Source of the DNA: Symbiotaphrina buchneri
Taxonomy: Eukaryota > Ascomycota > Symbiotaphrinales > Symbiotaphrinaceae
NCBI GenBank assembly: GCA_001599915.1
Contig: BCIG01000013.1
Span: 1-64,000, forward strand
DNA length: 64,000 bases
Reading direction: 5' to 3'
A model generated the notes under the pieces. It saw nothing but the letters and a program-made list of their open reading frames with translations, had not been told where the DNA came from and ran no database searches. Below are positions 11,760-23,352 of this stretch, one piece after another (the stretch's first letter is position 1; each line of letters opens with the position of its first letter). The position numbers were made by a program, and so were the translations under genes.

Positions 11760-14495
11760 ATGGCGTACCACCGCCGTAATTTTCCCGCCCTAAGGGTGGA
11801 AGTGGAAGTGGAAGACAAGCGACAACAGGAAGTTGTTGAAGGTCAATCTCACCTGCAGCACTACCATCACCACCGTCACCAGCAACCCGCCACTACCTCT
11901 GTCAATAATTCTCCGTCTATCGGCCAGGACACTCGTTATCTGTTGAATCGTACATACATTCTTTCTGACCACTATCACTCCTACCCTTGTCGATCCTTAG
12001 ACCACGGAAACATTTGCGCCGACATCCAATCCAGGGGTCTGCATATCGAAAAGTCCATACCGCTCACCAGGGCCACTGCCGTCGCCCTACCATCCCCTCC
12101 ACCAACTCCGCCTTCTGCACGCTCTTTGATCCCGAATATTCCGGTCGATAACGATGAGATGATGACGACCATGACCGCACCGGGCTCACCTCCGGACCTG
12201 TCCGGGTCCAAGTCTTCTACCTCGTCCTCGTTCCACTCCTCGGCTTTCTCCAACAGAGACGGCGTCCTCTCGGATATTTCACATTTTGAGGATATTGGTC
12301 TAGATGACGATCATTCGAGCGATTATGCGCAGACACCGAAAATGGAACGTCATAGTGCCCCAGTCCGGCCTGCAAATCGACCGCCCCTCGTTTCCTCGAG
12401 GAACAGTACCCCTGTTTTAGGACCGTTTCGGGAATTGACAGCCTCGAAGCGACCGGGCTACCCAAATCTGAGGTCTCAGATACACGGAACCTTGACGGAG
12501 AATGCTTCTCTTGGGCTGCCTCGGGGCGCAGGGCCTCGACGAGGTTTCACCAGTCCCTCGACGCCTACCTTGCCGATTGATATGATCAGAAGAAATAGAT
12601 CCAAGTCTCCTTCTCTGGGTTACAACAGTCCATTTCCCGCTTCATCTCCTAAATCGCTGCCCAATGGCTCACCACAAATGCGAAGAGGCACATCTCCGGT
12701 GATGAGGCCACCAAGCAGAAGAAGCTCGTGGCAACCCAATCGCAAGTCGGTCAAGGAGTTGGAGGCCGAATATAATGATGCGGACGAAGAGATCCCAGAG
12801 GATGCAGTCTTCTGGAATATACCAATATCCCCTCGCCCGCTGGAAGAAAGATCGCCCTCGACCGCAACATCGGCGAGGTCTAGCCCCCAAAGGGACAGCC
12901 CGATCTCCATAGCAGCCGCTCTAGAAGGTGCAGGCCACCCTCTACAACAGACAAGGTCTGCGTCTGTGGTACCGGATGATGTTCAAAGCCCAGGATCGGC
13001 GACTGTATCCTCTCCTACCATGGTCAACATACCTCGTAGCACCTCGACCGGCGATCTGCTCTCTCGGCCAGAGTTCCAAACACACAAATCGCGTGCTAAG
13101 TCGTGGAATGCTGCTCTCTCGCAGCTTTCGGAAGAGGCCAGGTCTCTTACTGAAGTGCTAGAAGCTCACGCAGAAGAGCAGGATCGGAAGTGCGAGGAGG
13201 TGATACAGAACGGTGGATGCCCTACAAAGCGGCACCCTGAACCGAAGGCGCCCGGCAGGACGGTCATAGAGCTGCCGCCGCTTAATAAACTTAATGTAAT
13301 GATAGATCCTTTGCCCATCAGCAAAGAGAAAGAGAAGGTGTTGACCAGGACTCGCCCGAGTTGGTTGCCGCCCAAGAATCAAAAGGAGGAGAAGGGGCAT
13401 CTGAAGGAGTATCAGCGGATGATGGCATTAAGTCTTGATGCAGGCATGCCTCACTGTGTCTCTCTATTTGAGGTTCGTGCTAACTCCGTCAATAGACAAG
13501 AAAAGAATGGCCAAGGAAACTGCGGCACAGCATGCTCGGGAAGTTACCAAGACTTCGCTTTCTCGAATATGGGAAAATCATGTCATCCCAGACTGGGACA
13601 ATCTCATCTCTCAGCAGCGCACGCGTGAGCTCTGGTGGCGCGGCGTAGCACCGAGAAGTCGGGGAATTGTCTGGGCGAAAGGAGTGGGGAATGAGCTGCA
13701 ACTCACAGAGGCTAGTTACGAGAGGGCCCTGAAACGTGCCAAAGCCGCCGAGAATACCGCGAACAAGGACAGTAAAGAGGAGCAATGGTATGATGCTATC
13801 AAAAGAGATGCTAAGAATACGTTCCTCGATCTACACATTTTCCGACCTGACGGGCCTCTTCATCAAGCTCTCTTGGATGTCTTGATGGCATATTCTGCTT
13901 ATCGTTCGGATGTGGGATATGTCTATGGGTGCAATGTAAGTTGAACAGTCAATTCTTCAGTGTGTTCCACTCGCTGACTTCATCTTAGCTCATTGCGGCA
14001 CTTCTGTTGTTGAATATGGCTCCTGCAGCAGCATTCATGACCATGTCCAATCTCCTGAATCGGCCTATCCCTCTCTCCTTCATGACCGCCGACTCTGGCG
14101 CCATATCCAGAACTTACCAACTCACGCTCCGTACACTTGAATACAAGTTCCCTCGCCTGCATCATCATCTGGTTAGTGTCTTGCAGATACCTCCAGATCG
14201 TTTGCTCGAGCCAATGTTCGCCACACTCTTCATCGGCAAGCTCGACGTGGAATTGGTGAGCCGCGTCTTCGACGTCCTCATATTCGAGGGCGATAAAGCC
14301 ATGATCAGGACGGCCGTGGCTGTTTTCGGTAGGCTCGAGAGCCGACTCTACGGTTCCTGCGAGGAGGTCTTGGATCTGCTCGGCTGGAATGGAAAGGTGC
14401 TGGACGAGAGCCTCCTCGGGACCGAGGATGAATTCATCTCCGCGGTGCGGAGTGCCGGCAAGGTCGAAGGTGGCCAGAGTCCGCGGCTGACATGA
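11760..14495 (+). CDS. TBC-domain Rab GTPase-activating protein
   Basis: Predicted activator of GTP hydrolysis by a Rab GTPase in membrane traffic; the Rab partner cannot be told. The ATG at 11760 starts a long, low-complexity Ser/Pro-rich N-terminal half with His-rich patches. The TBC domain occupies about residues 600-850: it begins near TRELWWRGVAPRSRGIVWAK, continues with SAYRSDVGYVYGCN, then LIAALLLLNMAPAAAF and LEPMFATLFIGKL. The usual IxxDxxR arginine-finger motif appears as AIKRDAKNTFLDLHIF, with Arg in place; the second finger motif (YxQ) is not conserved in usual form (YVYGCN). Predicted exons 11760-13455, 13496-13935, 13989-14495 give 880 residues with consistent phase. The first intron is only 40 nt with a weak GTGTCT donor, so that joint is the least certain; the second (GTAAGT to TTAG) is clear. 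Confidence 0.88.
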
Positions 14496-15110
14496 TTTGC
14501 TCCCGGGCCTTTCCTTTTGCGTACGTTGCTTACCCTCTCGTGCATCCGGAGTGATCGGTGTTGTTGTGTTTTGGGCGGCATGCGGTTTCTTTTTTACCGT
14601 CGGTGTTTCAAGCGGGGAATGAGGTGTGGAATGAGCTTCACGAGTGACACGACAAACCATTAACCTTCCGATCGCTTGCATGTGGCATCACGCTCGCGGT
14701 GGTCTCTCTCTTTGCTCGTCTCTATCGGGCGGCGTTCCGTTCTTTTTCTGTACGCACGCCGGTGGAGCGTGGGAGTCTTGTATAATGGAGGAGCTTTGGT
14801 CTATAGCTCGATCAGCTGCTCAATCAAGGCGGGGGGCCATTAGGTTCTACCGGTTGATCCCGCGTGTTGAAATGTGAAGCTTCGGCATTGAACGGATATG
14901 TTTGATGTGCATAATATGCGAAGTGATGTGATATGAAGTGTTCCTACACCCTGTGTCGAATATAGTACTCGGAGCCATCTGATGCCGTATCTGACGGCGC
15001 TCTATATAATTTACAATGACTATCTCTGCGCCTGTCCATGCTCGCAAACTGACGATAAACCTTCCGAATTATTAATTCATCAGACGCAGACTTTGACTCC
15101 TCCCATGCCA
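14496..15110. other. Convergent intergenic region between the TBC gene and ATP11
   Basis: About 600 bp between two 3' ends. It should hold both 3' untranslated regions. I see no gene, repeat or RNA in it. Confidence 0.55.
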
Positions 15111-16241
15111 CTATGAGATCTTCTCCGCCTCTTCAAGCAATTCCTCGACCTTGAACCCTCCATCACCACGGCTAAACCTCTCCAATAGCTCCCTTCTCTT
15201 CCCTCCCGCCTCGTCCTCAGCCTTCCAGATCTGCTGCCCATCCTGGCCCTCAGCGGCCGGCGCCGCGGCCAGGTAGAACTTCTGCAAGCACAGCAGCAGC
15301 CACTTGGCATCCTGCACGGTGACGCCCCTGTTCTCTATGACCTGGCCCTGCAGCAGCACCAGGCCTTTATCCTCGGCCAGCTCGAGGTGGTGCGTGATGG
15401 TCGTGTGCGGCGTGGCGTACTCGCCGCGCGCCTTGAACTCGGCCAGCGACGTGAAGAGGATCGTGTGCGTCGTCGGTGTCGGGAACGCCCATTGCAGGAA
15501 GTGGATCTCCGCGGCGGTCTGTGGCCCCTGCGCGCCTGGCTCTACGGACCCCTCAGGTAACTGCTCCGGCAACACTTCGCGCGGGATCGGTAGGATGAAT
15601 TGAGGGTGTTTCCGCGCGGTGGAGGCGATGCGGTGGTACGTCGTGGCGGGGATGGAGGCGCACACGGATGTGGGAGATGATGCGTGGCGGAGCCGCCAGA
15701 GTTGCGAGATGTCGTTGGCGGGCAGGGTGGAGACCTTCTCGAGGTCTAGAAACGAGGAGAGCGTCTTGATGCCTGCGGCTTCGGGAGAGCCGGGCGAAGC
15801 TGTGCGAGCGGCGGACGGCGATGGTGATGAAGCTTGTTGGGGCTGTGGAGGCGGTGGAGGGGTCGGGAAGAGGGACGAAGAGGAGGGCTTCTGAGGTGCT
15901 GCCGATGGTTCGAGAGGATCGGGGGCAAAGGCCTGCTTGCGGAGCGATTCGATTCGGTCTTTGTAAGCTTCTTTTAGGGAGTCGATATTCTCGTGGCCCT
16001 CTCTGCACGGGGATACCCCAGTTAGCAAAGTCCTTGAGTGCAACGGCCGGAGTTTTTGGGCTTACGCTTGAGCCTTCTTCTCTAGTTGTTCCTTATATTT
16101 CTCGAGGACGCTGTTCGGATTGCGGTGGGTGGCCACAAACCGGACATCGTGAACTTGAGCGTGGCGTTTCTGGAGCAGCCGGAGAGGCGGGCCGCTCTGC
16201 CGTGTGACATGCCGGAAGACCGCCGTCCTTAGGGAAGCCAT
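15111..16241 (-). CDS. ATP11: Mitochondrial F1-ATPase assembly chaperone Atp11
   Basis: Chaperone that binds free F1 beta subunits in the mitochondrial matrix before alpha-beta assembly of ATP synthase. The N-terminus (MASLRTAVFRHVTRQSGPP) is basic, lacks acidic residues and looks like a mitochondrial presequence. A Pro/Ser-rich linker precedes the conserved domain, which starts at IKTLSSFLDLEKV and includes LWRLRH, EIHFLQWAFP, TILFTSLAEFKARGEYATP and LLQGQV. Exon 1 (16241-16066) and exon 2 (16002-15111) join across a 63-nt intron (GTAAGC donor, TGCAG acceptor) to give 355 residues. An in-frame ATG three codons upstream (16250) is an alternative start. It is divergent from the acyl-CoA ligase gene, with under 500 bp between them. 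Confidence 0.95.
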
Positions 16242-16250
16242 GTTGTACAT

Positions 16251-16707
16251 GAGAGGACTGGATGGTTCGGTGTTGTGGAGGTGATGATGACTCGGGAGAG
16301 CGCGAGAGGAACAATTATTTCCGGAGCGGTGATGGCTTCGGATGCCGGCGAGAAGATGATGCGAGGGCGCCGACAAGCTTAAACAGTCATCTCAAAAGTG
16401 CTGTCACCTCACGCGGGCCAGAACTTAGGCTACCTTCAGAGTACGCTTCGGCGCAATAACTGTGCCACTTCTTTCGCCGATGCTTATCAGCCGAGGTTGA
16501 TGGCCGACTCCGGGGAACGTCGGCGGTTTAGCTCCATACCCCCGCCTGCGGAGGTTACGAACTATCTGTTTGGAGTTCATCGTACTTTCGCCAATGTTTC
16601 GTGGGGACTTCTTTGTGCATAGATCTTTCCTCCAGGCTGTCAGTTGCTCCTGATCCTTCCACCATCTGTCTTCCTTCCTGCATCATTCGGGCCTTTCGTT
16701 ATCGATC
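16251..16707. promoter_or_regulatory. Divergent promoter region between ATP11 and the acyl-CoA ligase gene
   Basis: About 460 bp separating two start codons on opposite strands, so both promoters should lie here. A pyrimidine-rich stretch (16620-16705) precedes the ligase start. No specific operator recognised. Confidence 0.55.
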
Positions 16708-18545
16708 ATGCCCACCGAATCCCCCTATCCCCGCATAGACATCCCCGACGTCGATCTCTGGCAGTTTCTGTTTGAGAACAAGCAACGACAATTTCCTGAT
16801 GATCAAGGTATATTCTCATTCATTGGCCCTTTGTCTTTCTCTGCTCAGCTCGTTAATCCATTTCCAGTAATCTTCACAGACACCGACACCGGCCGATCCT
16901 ACAACTACCTCCAAATCCGCAATACTGCCATTGACTTTGCCAAAGGCCTCAAAGCATTATGGGGCTGGAAGAAGGATGACGTGCTGAACGTTTTCTCCCC
17001 GAACTGCATCGACACGCCAGCCATAACATGGGGCGTTCATTGGACTGGCGGCGTCGTCACCCCGGCCAATCCAGGATACACAGTGGATGAACTGGCTTTC
17101 CAGTTGAAGGACGCCGGTGCTAAGGGTATCGTTACACAGCTGCATCTTCTACCGACCGCTACAAAAGCAGCGGAAAAGGCAGGAATTCCAGCAGATCGGA
17201 TCATCCTGATTGGCGATCAGCGGGATAAGGATGGCCGCTACAAGCACTTTACTAGTATACGGAATATCTCAGGCACTACAAGATTTCGTCGTCCGAAGCT
17301 TGTGCCGAACGATGATATTGCATTCTTGGTGTACTCTTCCGGTACGACTGGGCATCCAAAGGGTGTCATGTTGACCCACACCAACGTCGTGGCCAACGTG
17401 TTGCAGACTGGTGCGGCAGAGGGAGACATCTTCAGTTGGAAGGGTGGACATGACGGAAAAGGAGATAGACTCATGGCCTTCCTACCTTTCTTTCACATTT
17501 ACGGTATGTTGCCCCTATATGCCCGCCCTGAGCCAAGACTAAACTTCCGTCAGGCCTTACGGAAATCGTTCACAAAGCCATGTACAGAGGCGTGCCACAT
17601 CTTGTCATGCCCAAATTCGAGATTGAAAGGTTTTGTCAGCTCGTGCAGGAACATAAGGTCAAATTCTCTCTCGTGGTGCCTCCAGTTGTGCTTCTCCTGG
17701 GCAAACACCCGGCCGTGGCGAAATACGATCTGTCATCCCTACAGATGATGAGTTCAGGGGCTGCCCCGCTAACCTGGGATCTCACGGAAGAAGTGTACAA
17801 TAGGATAAAGGTGCCTATAAAGCAAGGCTACGGCATGAGTGAGATGAGTCCTACCACGCATACCCAGCAATGGGAGGACTGGAACAAATTCCCCGGGTCG
17901 GTAGGCAAACTTCTGCCCAACCAGACCGCGAAGTACATGGACCCAGACGGCAAGGAGGTGCCAGTAGGCGAGACGGGCGAGCTATGGATGAAGGGCCCGA
18001 ACGTCTTCAAAGGCTACCTAAACAACCCAGAAGGAACAGCGAGCGTCAAGACCGAAGATGGGTACTTCAAAACAGGAGATGTGGGCCACCAAGACCAACA
18101 TGGGAATTTGTAAGTCTCCTCTGCATCACGCCCCCCAGGACGCAGGGTCCCATGTCTAACAAAACCTCCGACTAGCTACATCACCGACCGCGTAAAAGAG
18201 CTCATCAAGTACAAAGGCTTCCAAGTCGCACCCGCCGAACTCGAAGGCCTACTCGCCTCCCACCCTAAGATCGCCGACGCGGCCGTCGTCGGCGTCTACG
18301 ACAAGAGCCAGGCGACGGAGCTGCCGCGGGCCTACGTCGTGGTGGGCCCAGGCGTGGACGAGAGCAAGGAGACAGGCGCGGAGATCATCGGCTGGTTGAA
18401 CGCGAAGGTGGCGCCGCATAAGCGGCTGCGGGGTGGGATTTTGTTCGTCAAGGAGGTCCCGAAGAGCGCCAGTGGGAAGATCCTGAGACGGCTGTTGAAG
18501 GTTAGGGCGCAGAAGGAGCTCGACGGAGCGAAAGCAAAACTATAG
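16708..18545 (+). CDS. 4-coumarate:CoA ligase-like AMP-forming acyl-CoA ligase, probably peroxisomal
   Basis: ANL-superfamily enzyme: activates a carboxylic acid with ATP to an acyl-AMP and then to an acyl-CoA. Exons 16708-16807, 16868-17503, 17554-18109 and 18176-18545 give 553 residues, normal for the family. Visible motifs are the P-loop YSSGTTGHPKGVMLTH, the FFHIYG core, GYGMSE, the hinge region GYFKTGDVG with ITDRVKELIKYKG, and the catalytic Lys motif SASGKILRR. The protein ends in Ala-Lys-Leu, a type 1 peroxisomal targeting signal, so it probably acts in peroxisomes. The acid used (fatty, phenylpropanoid or other) cannot be told from sequence. The first intron is 60 nt, in frame and stop-free, so an unspliced reading stays open; the family consensus (FPDDQ followed by VIFTD) supports removing it. 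Confidence 0.93.
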
Positions 18546-18843
18546 ATCTTCAGACAGATAGATGTGTGGAATACTCAGAATTTGTTACGGCCACTGCGTA
18601 AGCACTATGAGCATGGGCTGATGGCATATTAGCTTGATTCCGGAAGTATCATCAGTTAATTTCGTATCAAGGGGAAGGGGTTAAAAAGGGGTCGCTCAGG
18701 ACCTCAAGTAGCACGAAAAGCACCTTCACGCTCGGGACAGCTTTTCTCCGGACGGACAAGGTATTATCAGTTTGAAGCTAGAGTAGCAGCGACTACCACC
18801 TCTCGGGCCATGATCCAGTCCTGATCGCTCGGAAGGGCTTATT

Positions 18844-21800
18844 CTAAGCTACAATTTGCACCTCCTGGGTTCCACTGTCCGCTCGTTCACCTCCATGCTC
18901 TAGTTCGAAACCTTTGCTCTCTGTCTTCTCATCCGGAAACTCTTGCTCTTGTGCCGCCGGACCGTCGACTTCTGCGTCTTCTCCACCGCTTCCAGCGCCA
19001 GCGACCTTCTCCTCCTCCTCGGCCTGCATCTCCGCGGCTTCCCAGTCATCCACCACGGCCGCCTTGCTTGCAATTTTCAATCTCAATGCTTCCTCTTTCT
19101 TGGCTTTAGCCTCAGCCAGCCGACTCCCAAGCACCGTGTAGACGCTCTTCGTGCCGAGCCCCGTACCGGGCAACACCCTTCTCGGCGCTGCAGCCTTCGC
19201 TGCTACCTGGCTCCACCCATCCCCTGTGGTGCCGCCAGATGTCTCTCGCCGAAGGATGTTCAAAAAGTCGTCCAACCGACACAGCTGGATGGAAGACGCC
19301 GTGCTCTTGACGGCAATCAGCTTAGCAAGACTGACCTTAAGATTCTTCAAGGTCGCCTCCGTTGCTTTGTCTGCCAATGTAATTGATGGGTTCGAAGGAC
19401 GAGCTTTAAGCACAATCTCCTCGTTTGGCAGAAAAGCTATGTCGAGTGTGATGCCCGCCTTGGCCAAGGGATCAAGAGCACCGGAAAACTCAGAGCGAAG
19501 CTCCTCGATGGTGAGGGCAAAACGCGGATTCGTCAGTACAAACCCGTTGAAAGGATCATCGGCCACATTGCTTGCATGCGCCCGGGTCTGATTAGTTTCG
19601 GTAGCTGCGCGTATCTTGATACATTCGCCCAAGGTCTTCGTAGGCGCCGTAACGAATCTCGGGGTCTTGAAAATTGCAACATGTCGATGCGGCTCCGGAT
19701 CCATGCTCTCGCTATCGAAACCAAAATCCTCGGCCAAAGAATGCAAGAATGCTCGCTGATGTGCAGGCATCGGCTTGAACCGCAACCTTTTCTCTTCCGG
19801 ATCAGCCGCGAAGACTCTGAATTCGCGCTCTTGGACCTGAGCCCATTTCACGTTCTCCCTGTATAGAGAGAGTGTCTCAGCGGAGTATGGAATGTTATCA
19901 TCCTTGTGAGATTCAGGATCAACATTGAGGGCTAGCGCAAGTTTTCTGTTGCGTTCCAGCCGTGCGCATTCCTCATCGCACTTTATTGTCTTCTTGGTAT
20001 TACCCTCACTTTTCTTTGACGCCTTGCAAAGCAAGTCTTGCTTCAAATGCTGGCAAGAGCAAGTGATGAGAATCTTGTGCGTGCAAGGCTTCTCTTCCTT
20101 GCAAGGGTACGGCGCATGACATATTTCCTCGTCAGGATGTCCACAAACCTTCTTCGGCTTTCCACACGGCTGCATACAAGGGCCATGAGAGTCTTCGCAT
20201 TCTCCAGGTCTATGGCAGAGCTTCAGACAACGGTGAGATCCACATCGCAGCTTTTTACCGCAAACCTCGCCACATCTCACCTCCTGTAACCAGCATTGCT
20301 GGTTTCTAAGCGTCTTCTTGCCGCATAAGCACGCCTTCTCTGTTAGAAAAGGACACTTTGGGCAGGCCTCCTCATCGCCATGACAGTTATGAGGCACCTG
20401 AGGATGGCCACAGTCCTTCGGCCTATTGCATTCAAATCGACATGGTGGAGGCCGTGTGCCGCAAGGAAATGGTGGCTGTAACACAGTCCTTCCGCAATTG
20501 CAGGATATCTCATCAAAGATAGCCTCTCGACACGCACCACAGGGCCCTTTGTGGCAGAGCTCCTGACATGTGTGATTCCCACATTTCAGGGGTCTTCCGC
20601 AGGGTCTCGTGCAGATATGCTCCGCCTCGAAACCATCCTCGGTGATGCGGGGAGGTGAGTCAAGCCTCCTCATCTTCTTCCTAGCTGCTTGACGTTCAAA
20701 GGCCTTCCTCTCCCCTGTACAGCAGCGCTCACCGCATTCGTGTCGCCCGCAGTTCAAAGTGACTCGACAGATCCTCAAACACTGAGGTGGTTCATCAACA
20801 CCCTGGTGGCATATCGTCATCGACGTAGTCCGCCCACACCTGCATAGTATCGGAACGGTTTGAAGACAGGGCATACACTCTCCTGAGTGACACACCATCT
20901 GACATTGATGCCCACAAGCCAGCAGCTTGAGACACTTCTTGTCACAGTTTGGGATGGGATCTTCGCAAGTCACTCTAACCTTATTCGTGATCTCCTCAAG
21001 CTTAGTCTTGCCACATGGGCAGTGAGAGACTATGTCCGGAGACCTAGGGCAGTGAGTCGGTTTCAGGTCTTGAACATGGCACTCCTTCTGACATTTGTGA
21101 ACATCGCAGTCGAACGGCCGCTGACAGAGGTTTCCACAGTTGAATACTCCCAACCACTCGTCAACCTCAGCATTATCGGCTCCTAACCTTCTTCCGCTGT
21201 GTAGCTCTTCACTCTTCTCACAGCAAATGATGGGTTTCTCCACTTGCCCACAATAGCATCGAGCATCAACCCTGACTTCACAAGCGCCGCATAGACCTTC
21301 GTGACACTCCCTCTCGCAGAAATGTTCTCCACACGGCATAATGTCCCCACATATCTGACCGCAGCTCCACCCCTTGTCATAGTCTGTCTCGGTGCATCTC
21401 TTCGTTGCAGATTGTTTCCCACAGAAACAGGGCTGGGTAGGACCCATATGTGAGCATGGTGGACAGGGTCCAGCGTGGCATATGAGTTCGCAAGGGTGAG
21501 GACACTTCTTGGGCTGCAACCGAGATTTCGAGCAGGTCTGCCCACAACTATGGGGTGGCAATCCTGGTATCGGTCTAGGGTCGGTCTCTTTGCCACACCA
21601 ACATGAGTAGGTAGATGGTAAGGTATCTTTGGGGAGATTGCACCCAGGACACCTCCACATTCTAGGAGGCTGTAGACCATCGCTTGACTGTTGCTGCGTG
21701 ACTGTCGACCCTTCATTCTTAGACCATTTTTTGATACAACCTAGATGAAATACTGTCCAGCAGGTCTTACAAGACCACACCTTCGAGTGGCGAGATATTT

Positions 21801-22404
21801 CGTTCGTGCAGATGGCACATTCATAGACCCCATATTCGATGTCTTCATGGAGTCTTGTTGTAAGATCTGGCGCCGACGATTTCGAGCCTTTTCGAGGTCG
21901 TTGTATAAAAGCAGCCCCCCCCCTTTGAGATCGCTGCGTATGAGACTGGCCTGGGACAAATTCAGCAGCACCCGGCTGCAAATTGGAGCCTGCCGGAGTA
22001 TTGCTACCCTCAACAGTCAATTGGCCCCCAAATCGTCGTCCACTGGGCATCATCGTTCCGGTCCCTCTTGTAGACCTTTTCCCTGACTCATTTCCCCGGC
22101 CGCCTCTCCCCGAAGTAGTGCCCCGCCTGGTATTACTACCACCGGGCCTTGAGCCATTTGTAGAGGATCCTGGGGCGACTGATGCTGGTCGTAGAGCGAG
22201 TGCGTTTGGGGTTTGAGGAACTTGTGTGTTATCATCTCCAACAGCCCTCCTCTCCGCAGGTGGGTTGCCATTCTGCTGCTGTGGCGTTGCCCCACCCTGA
22301 CCTCGAGGTCGTCGGTGCCGTTGTCTACGGTGGGGCGCGGGTGCTGAGGCAGTCGGCGTCAATGTCGGCGGCTGTAGCACTGATGGCTCTGCCATGGCTA
22401 GCAT
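18844..22404 (-). CDS. FAP1: NF-X1-type zinc finger protein with RING-like and R3H domains (FAP1 homologue)
   Basis: Relative of human NFX1 and yeast Fap1. Single open frame of 1186 residues from the ATG at 22404 (a second ATG at 22395 has a better GCCATGG context). Order: a Pro/Gly/Arg-rich N-terminus; a RING/PHD-like Cys-His domain at about 195-265 (YECAICTNEISRHSKVWSC, FHLGCIKKW); then a long array of NF-X1 repeats of the type CxCGxxxxxxxCxxxC spanning about 290-800; then an R3H nucleic-acid-binding domain at about 880-945 (RAFLHSLAEDFGFDSES, PHRHV). NFX1 proteins act as E3 ubiquitin ligases and as transcription regulators; yeast Fap1 binds FKBP12. Which role applies here is unknown. No intron is needed. 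Confidence 0.94.
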   Translation of the reverse strand: MLAMAEPSVLQPPTLTPTASAPAPHRRQRHRRPRGQGGATPQQQNGNPPAERRAVGDDNTQVPQTPNALALRPASVAPGSSTNGSRPGGSNTRRGTTSGRGGRGNESGKRSTRGTGTMMPSGRRFGGQLTVEGSNTPAGSNLQPGAAEFVPGQSHTQRSQRGGAAFIQRPRKGSKSSAPDLTTRLHEDIEYGVYECAICTNEISRHSKVWSCKTCWTVFHLGCIKKWSKNEGSTVTQQQSSDGLQPPRMWRCPGCNLPKDTLPSTYSCWCGKETDPRPIPGLPPHSCGQTCSKSRLQPKKCPHPCELICHAGPCPPCSHMGPTQPCFCGKQSATKRCTETDYDKGWSCGQICGDIMPCGEHFCERECHEGLCGACEVRVDARCYCGQVEKPIICCEKSEELHSGRRLGADNAEVDEWLGVFNCGNLCQRPFDCDVHKCQKECHVQDLKPTHCPRSPDIVSHCPCGKTKLEEITNKVRVTCEDPIPNCDKKCLKLLACGHQCQMVCHSGECMPCLQTVPILCRCGRTTSMTICHQGVDEPPQCLRICRVTLNCGRHECGERCCTGERKAFERQAARKKMRRLDSPPRITEDGFEAEHICTRPCGRPLKCGNHTCQELCHKGPCGACREAIFDEISCNCGRTVLQPPFPCGTRPPPCRFECNRPKDCGHPQVPHNCHGDEEACPKCPFLTEKACLCGKKTLRNQQCWLQEVRCGEVCGKKLRCGSHRCLKLCHRPGECEDSHGPCMQPCGKPKKVCGHPDEEICHAPYPCKEEKPCTHKILITCSCQHLKQDLLCKASKKSEGNTKKTIKCDEECARLERNRKLALALNVDPESHKDDNIPYSAETLSLYRENVKWAQVQEREFRVFAADPEEKRLRFKPMPAHQRAFLHSLAEDFGFDSESMDPEPHRHVAIFKTPRFVTAPTKTLGECIKIRAATETNQTRAHASNVADDPFNGFVLTNPRFALTIEELRSEFSGALDPLAKAGITLDIAFLPNEEIVLKARPSNPSITLADKATEATLKNLKVSLAKLIAVKSTASSIQLCRLDDFLNILRRETSGGTTGDGWSQVAAKAAAPRRVLPGTGLGTKSVYTVLGSRLAEAKAKKEEALRLKIASKAAVVDDWEAAEMQAEEEEKVAGAGSGGEDAEVDGPAAQEQEFPDEKTESKGFELEHGGERADSGTQEVQIVA

Positions 22405-23352
22405 CGACGGTGTTAAAGCTGAAATCCCTGAGTCTGCTCCTGTGACAGGATATCGCAACAGTTGAGGGAACGGTAATATCCGAGAATGGTCGAAGTAGAG
22501 CTGGTGAGTGAAATCGTAGGCTTCAAAAAAACAGCCTGATAACAGTTAAAGGAGCGCAAATGCAAAGCAAAAAATGAAAGTTCAAGGAGTCCTCGCCTCT
22601 TTGCAGAGCTAATGACTCCGTCACAAAGTAGCAGCAGCCGTCCTTCTTACTGCGAAGGGCGAACGCTTTCCGGTGGCGTGTGAAGGGGAAAGGTGACTGG
22701 GACAAGGCTAGCAAATAAATGATCAAGGCACGGGCCAACCAGAATGACGATGAAGGTGAGTCGAAAGTCTGACTCAGCAGCCACTACTGATTGGGAACTG
22801 ATTAGATTGACTTTGCGGCTGTGGCCCGTGGAGACTAGGTACCTTAGCGCATCCAGCCACAAGGAGGACGGAGTGTGGTGATACTTCACGAATACCCCCT
22901 GCTCATAGGCTCCGGTCATCTTTCTCCACGCTCAACAGAATTTGTCGATGTCGTTCCCGGCCCATAATGGCGGTTCGGAATTGTAATGTACCTTAGATAG
23001 GGGAGCCTACAAGCAGGGGAGGGGACTGAAGGGTGCCCATCCTCGGGTCAGACCCAAATCGTACGATGTTTTAATCCACAATGAAATCTACCTGATTATC
23101 TGCACACCTTGCATCGGGAGCCCCGACGCAAAAGCCCCTCCTAAAACCATCACAAAGTCTATAAACATGATTAAGCGGCTTCCCAGCTGTAAGAGCCCTT
23201 CAGCGTTCAGAGGCCGTAAGCAATGAAAGTTCGTCAAATACTCCGCCATAGACGCTCCAAAACGCCCCGATTATTGCCGCCAAAACATGTGTGGACTCGC
23301 TCTTCTACCCTTGCCGACTCTCCCGACGACGAAGAACAAACACAACAAAGAG
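22405..23352. other. Intergenic region between the FAP1-like gene and the cyclin gene
   Basis: About 950 bp upstream of the minus-strand FAP1-like gene and downstream of the cyclin gene. It should contain the FAP1-like promoter. Short open frames here have no family resemblance. No repeat seen. Confidence 0.5.
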
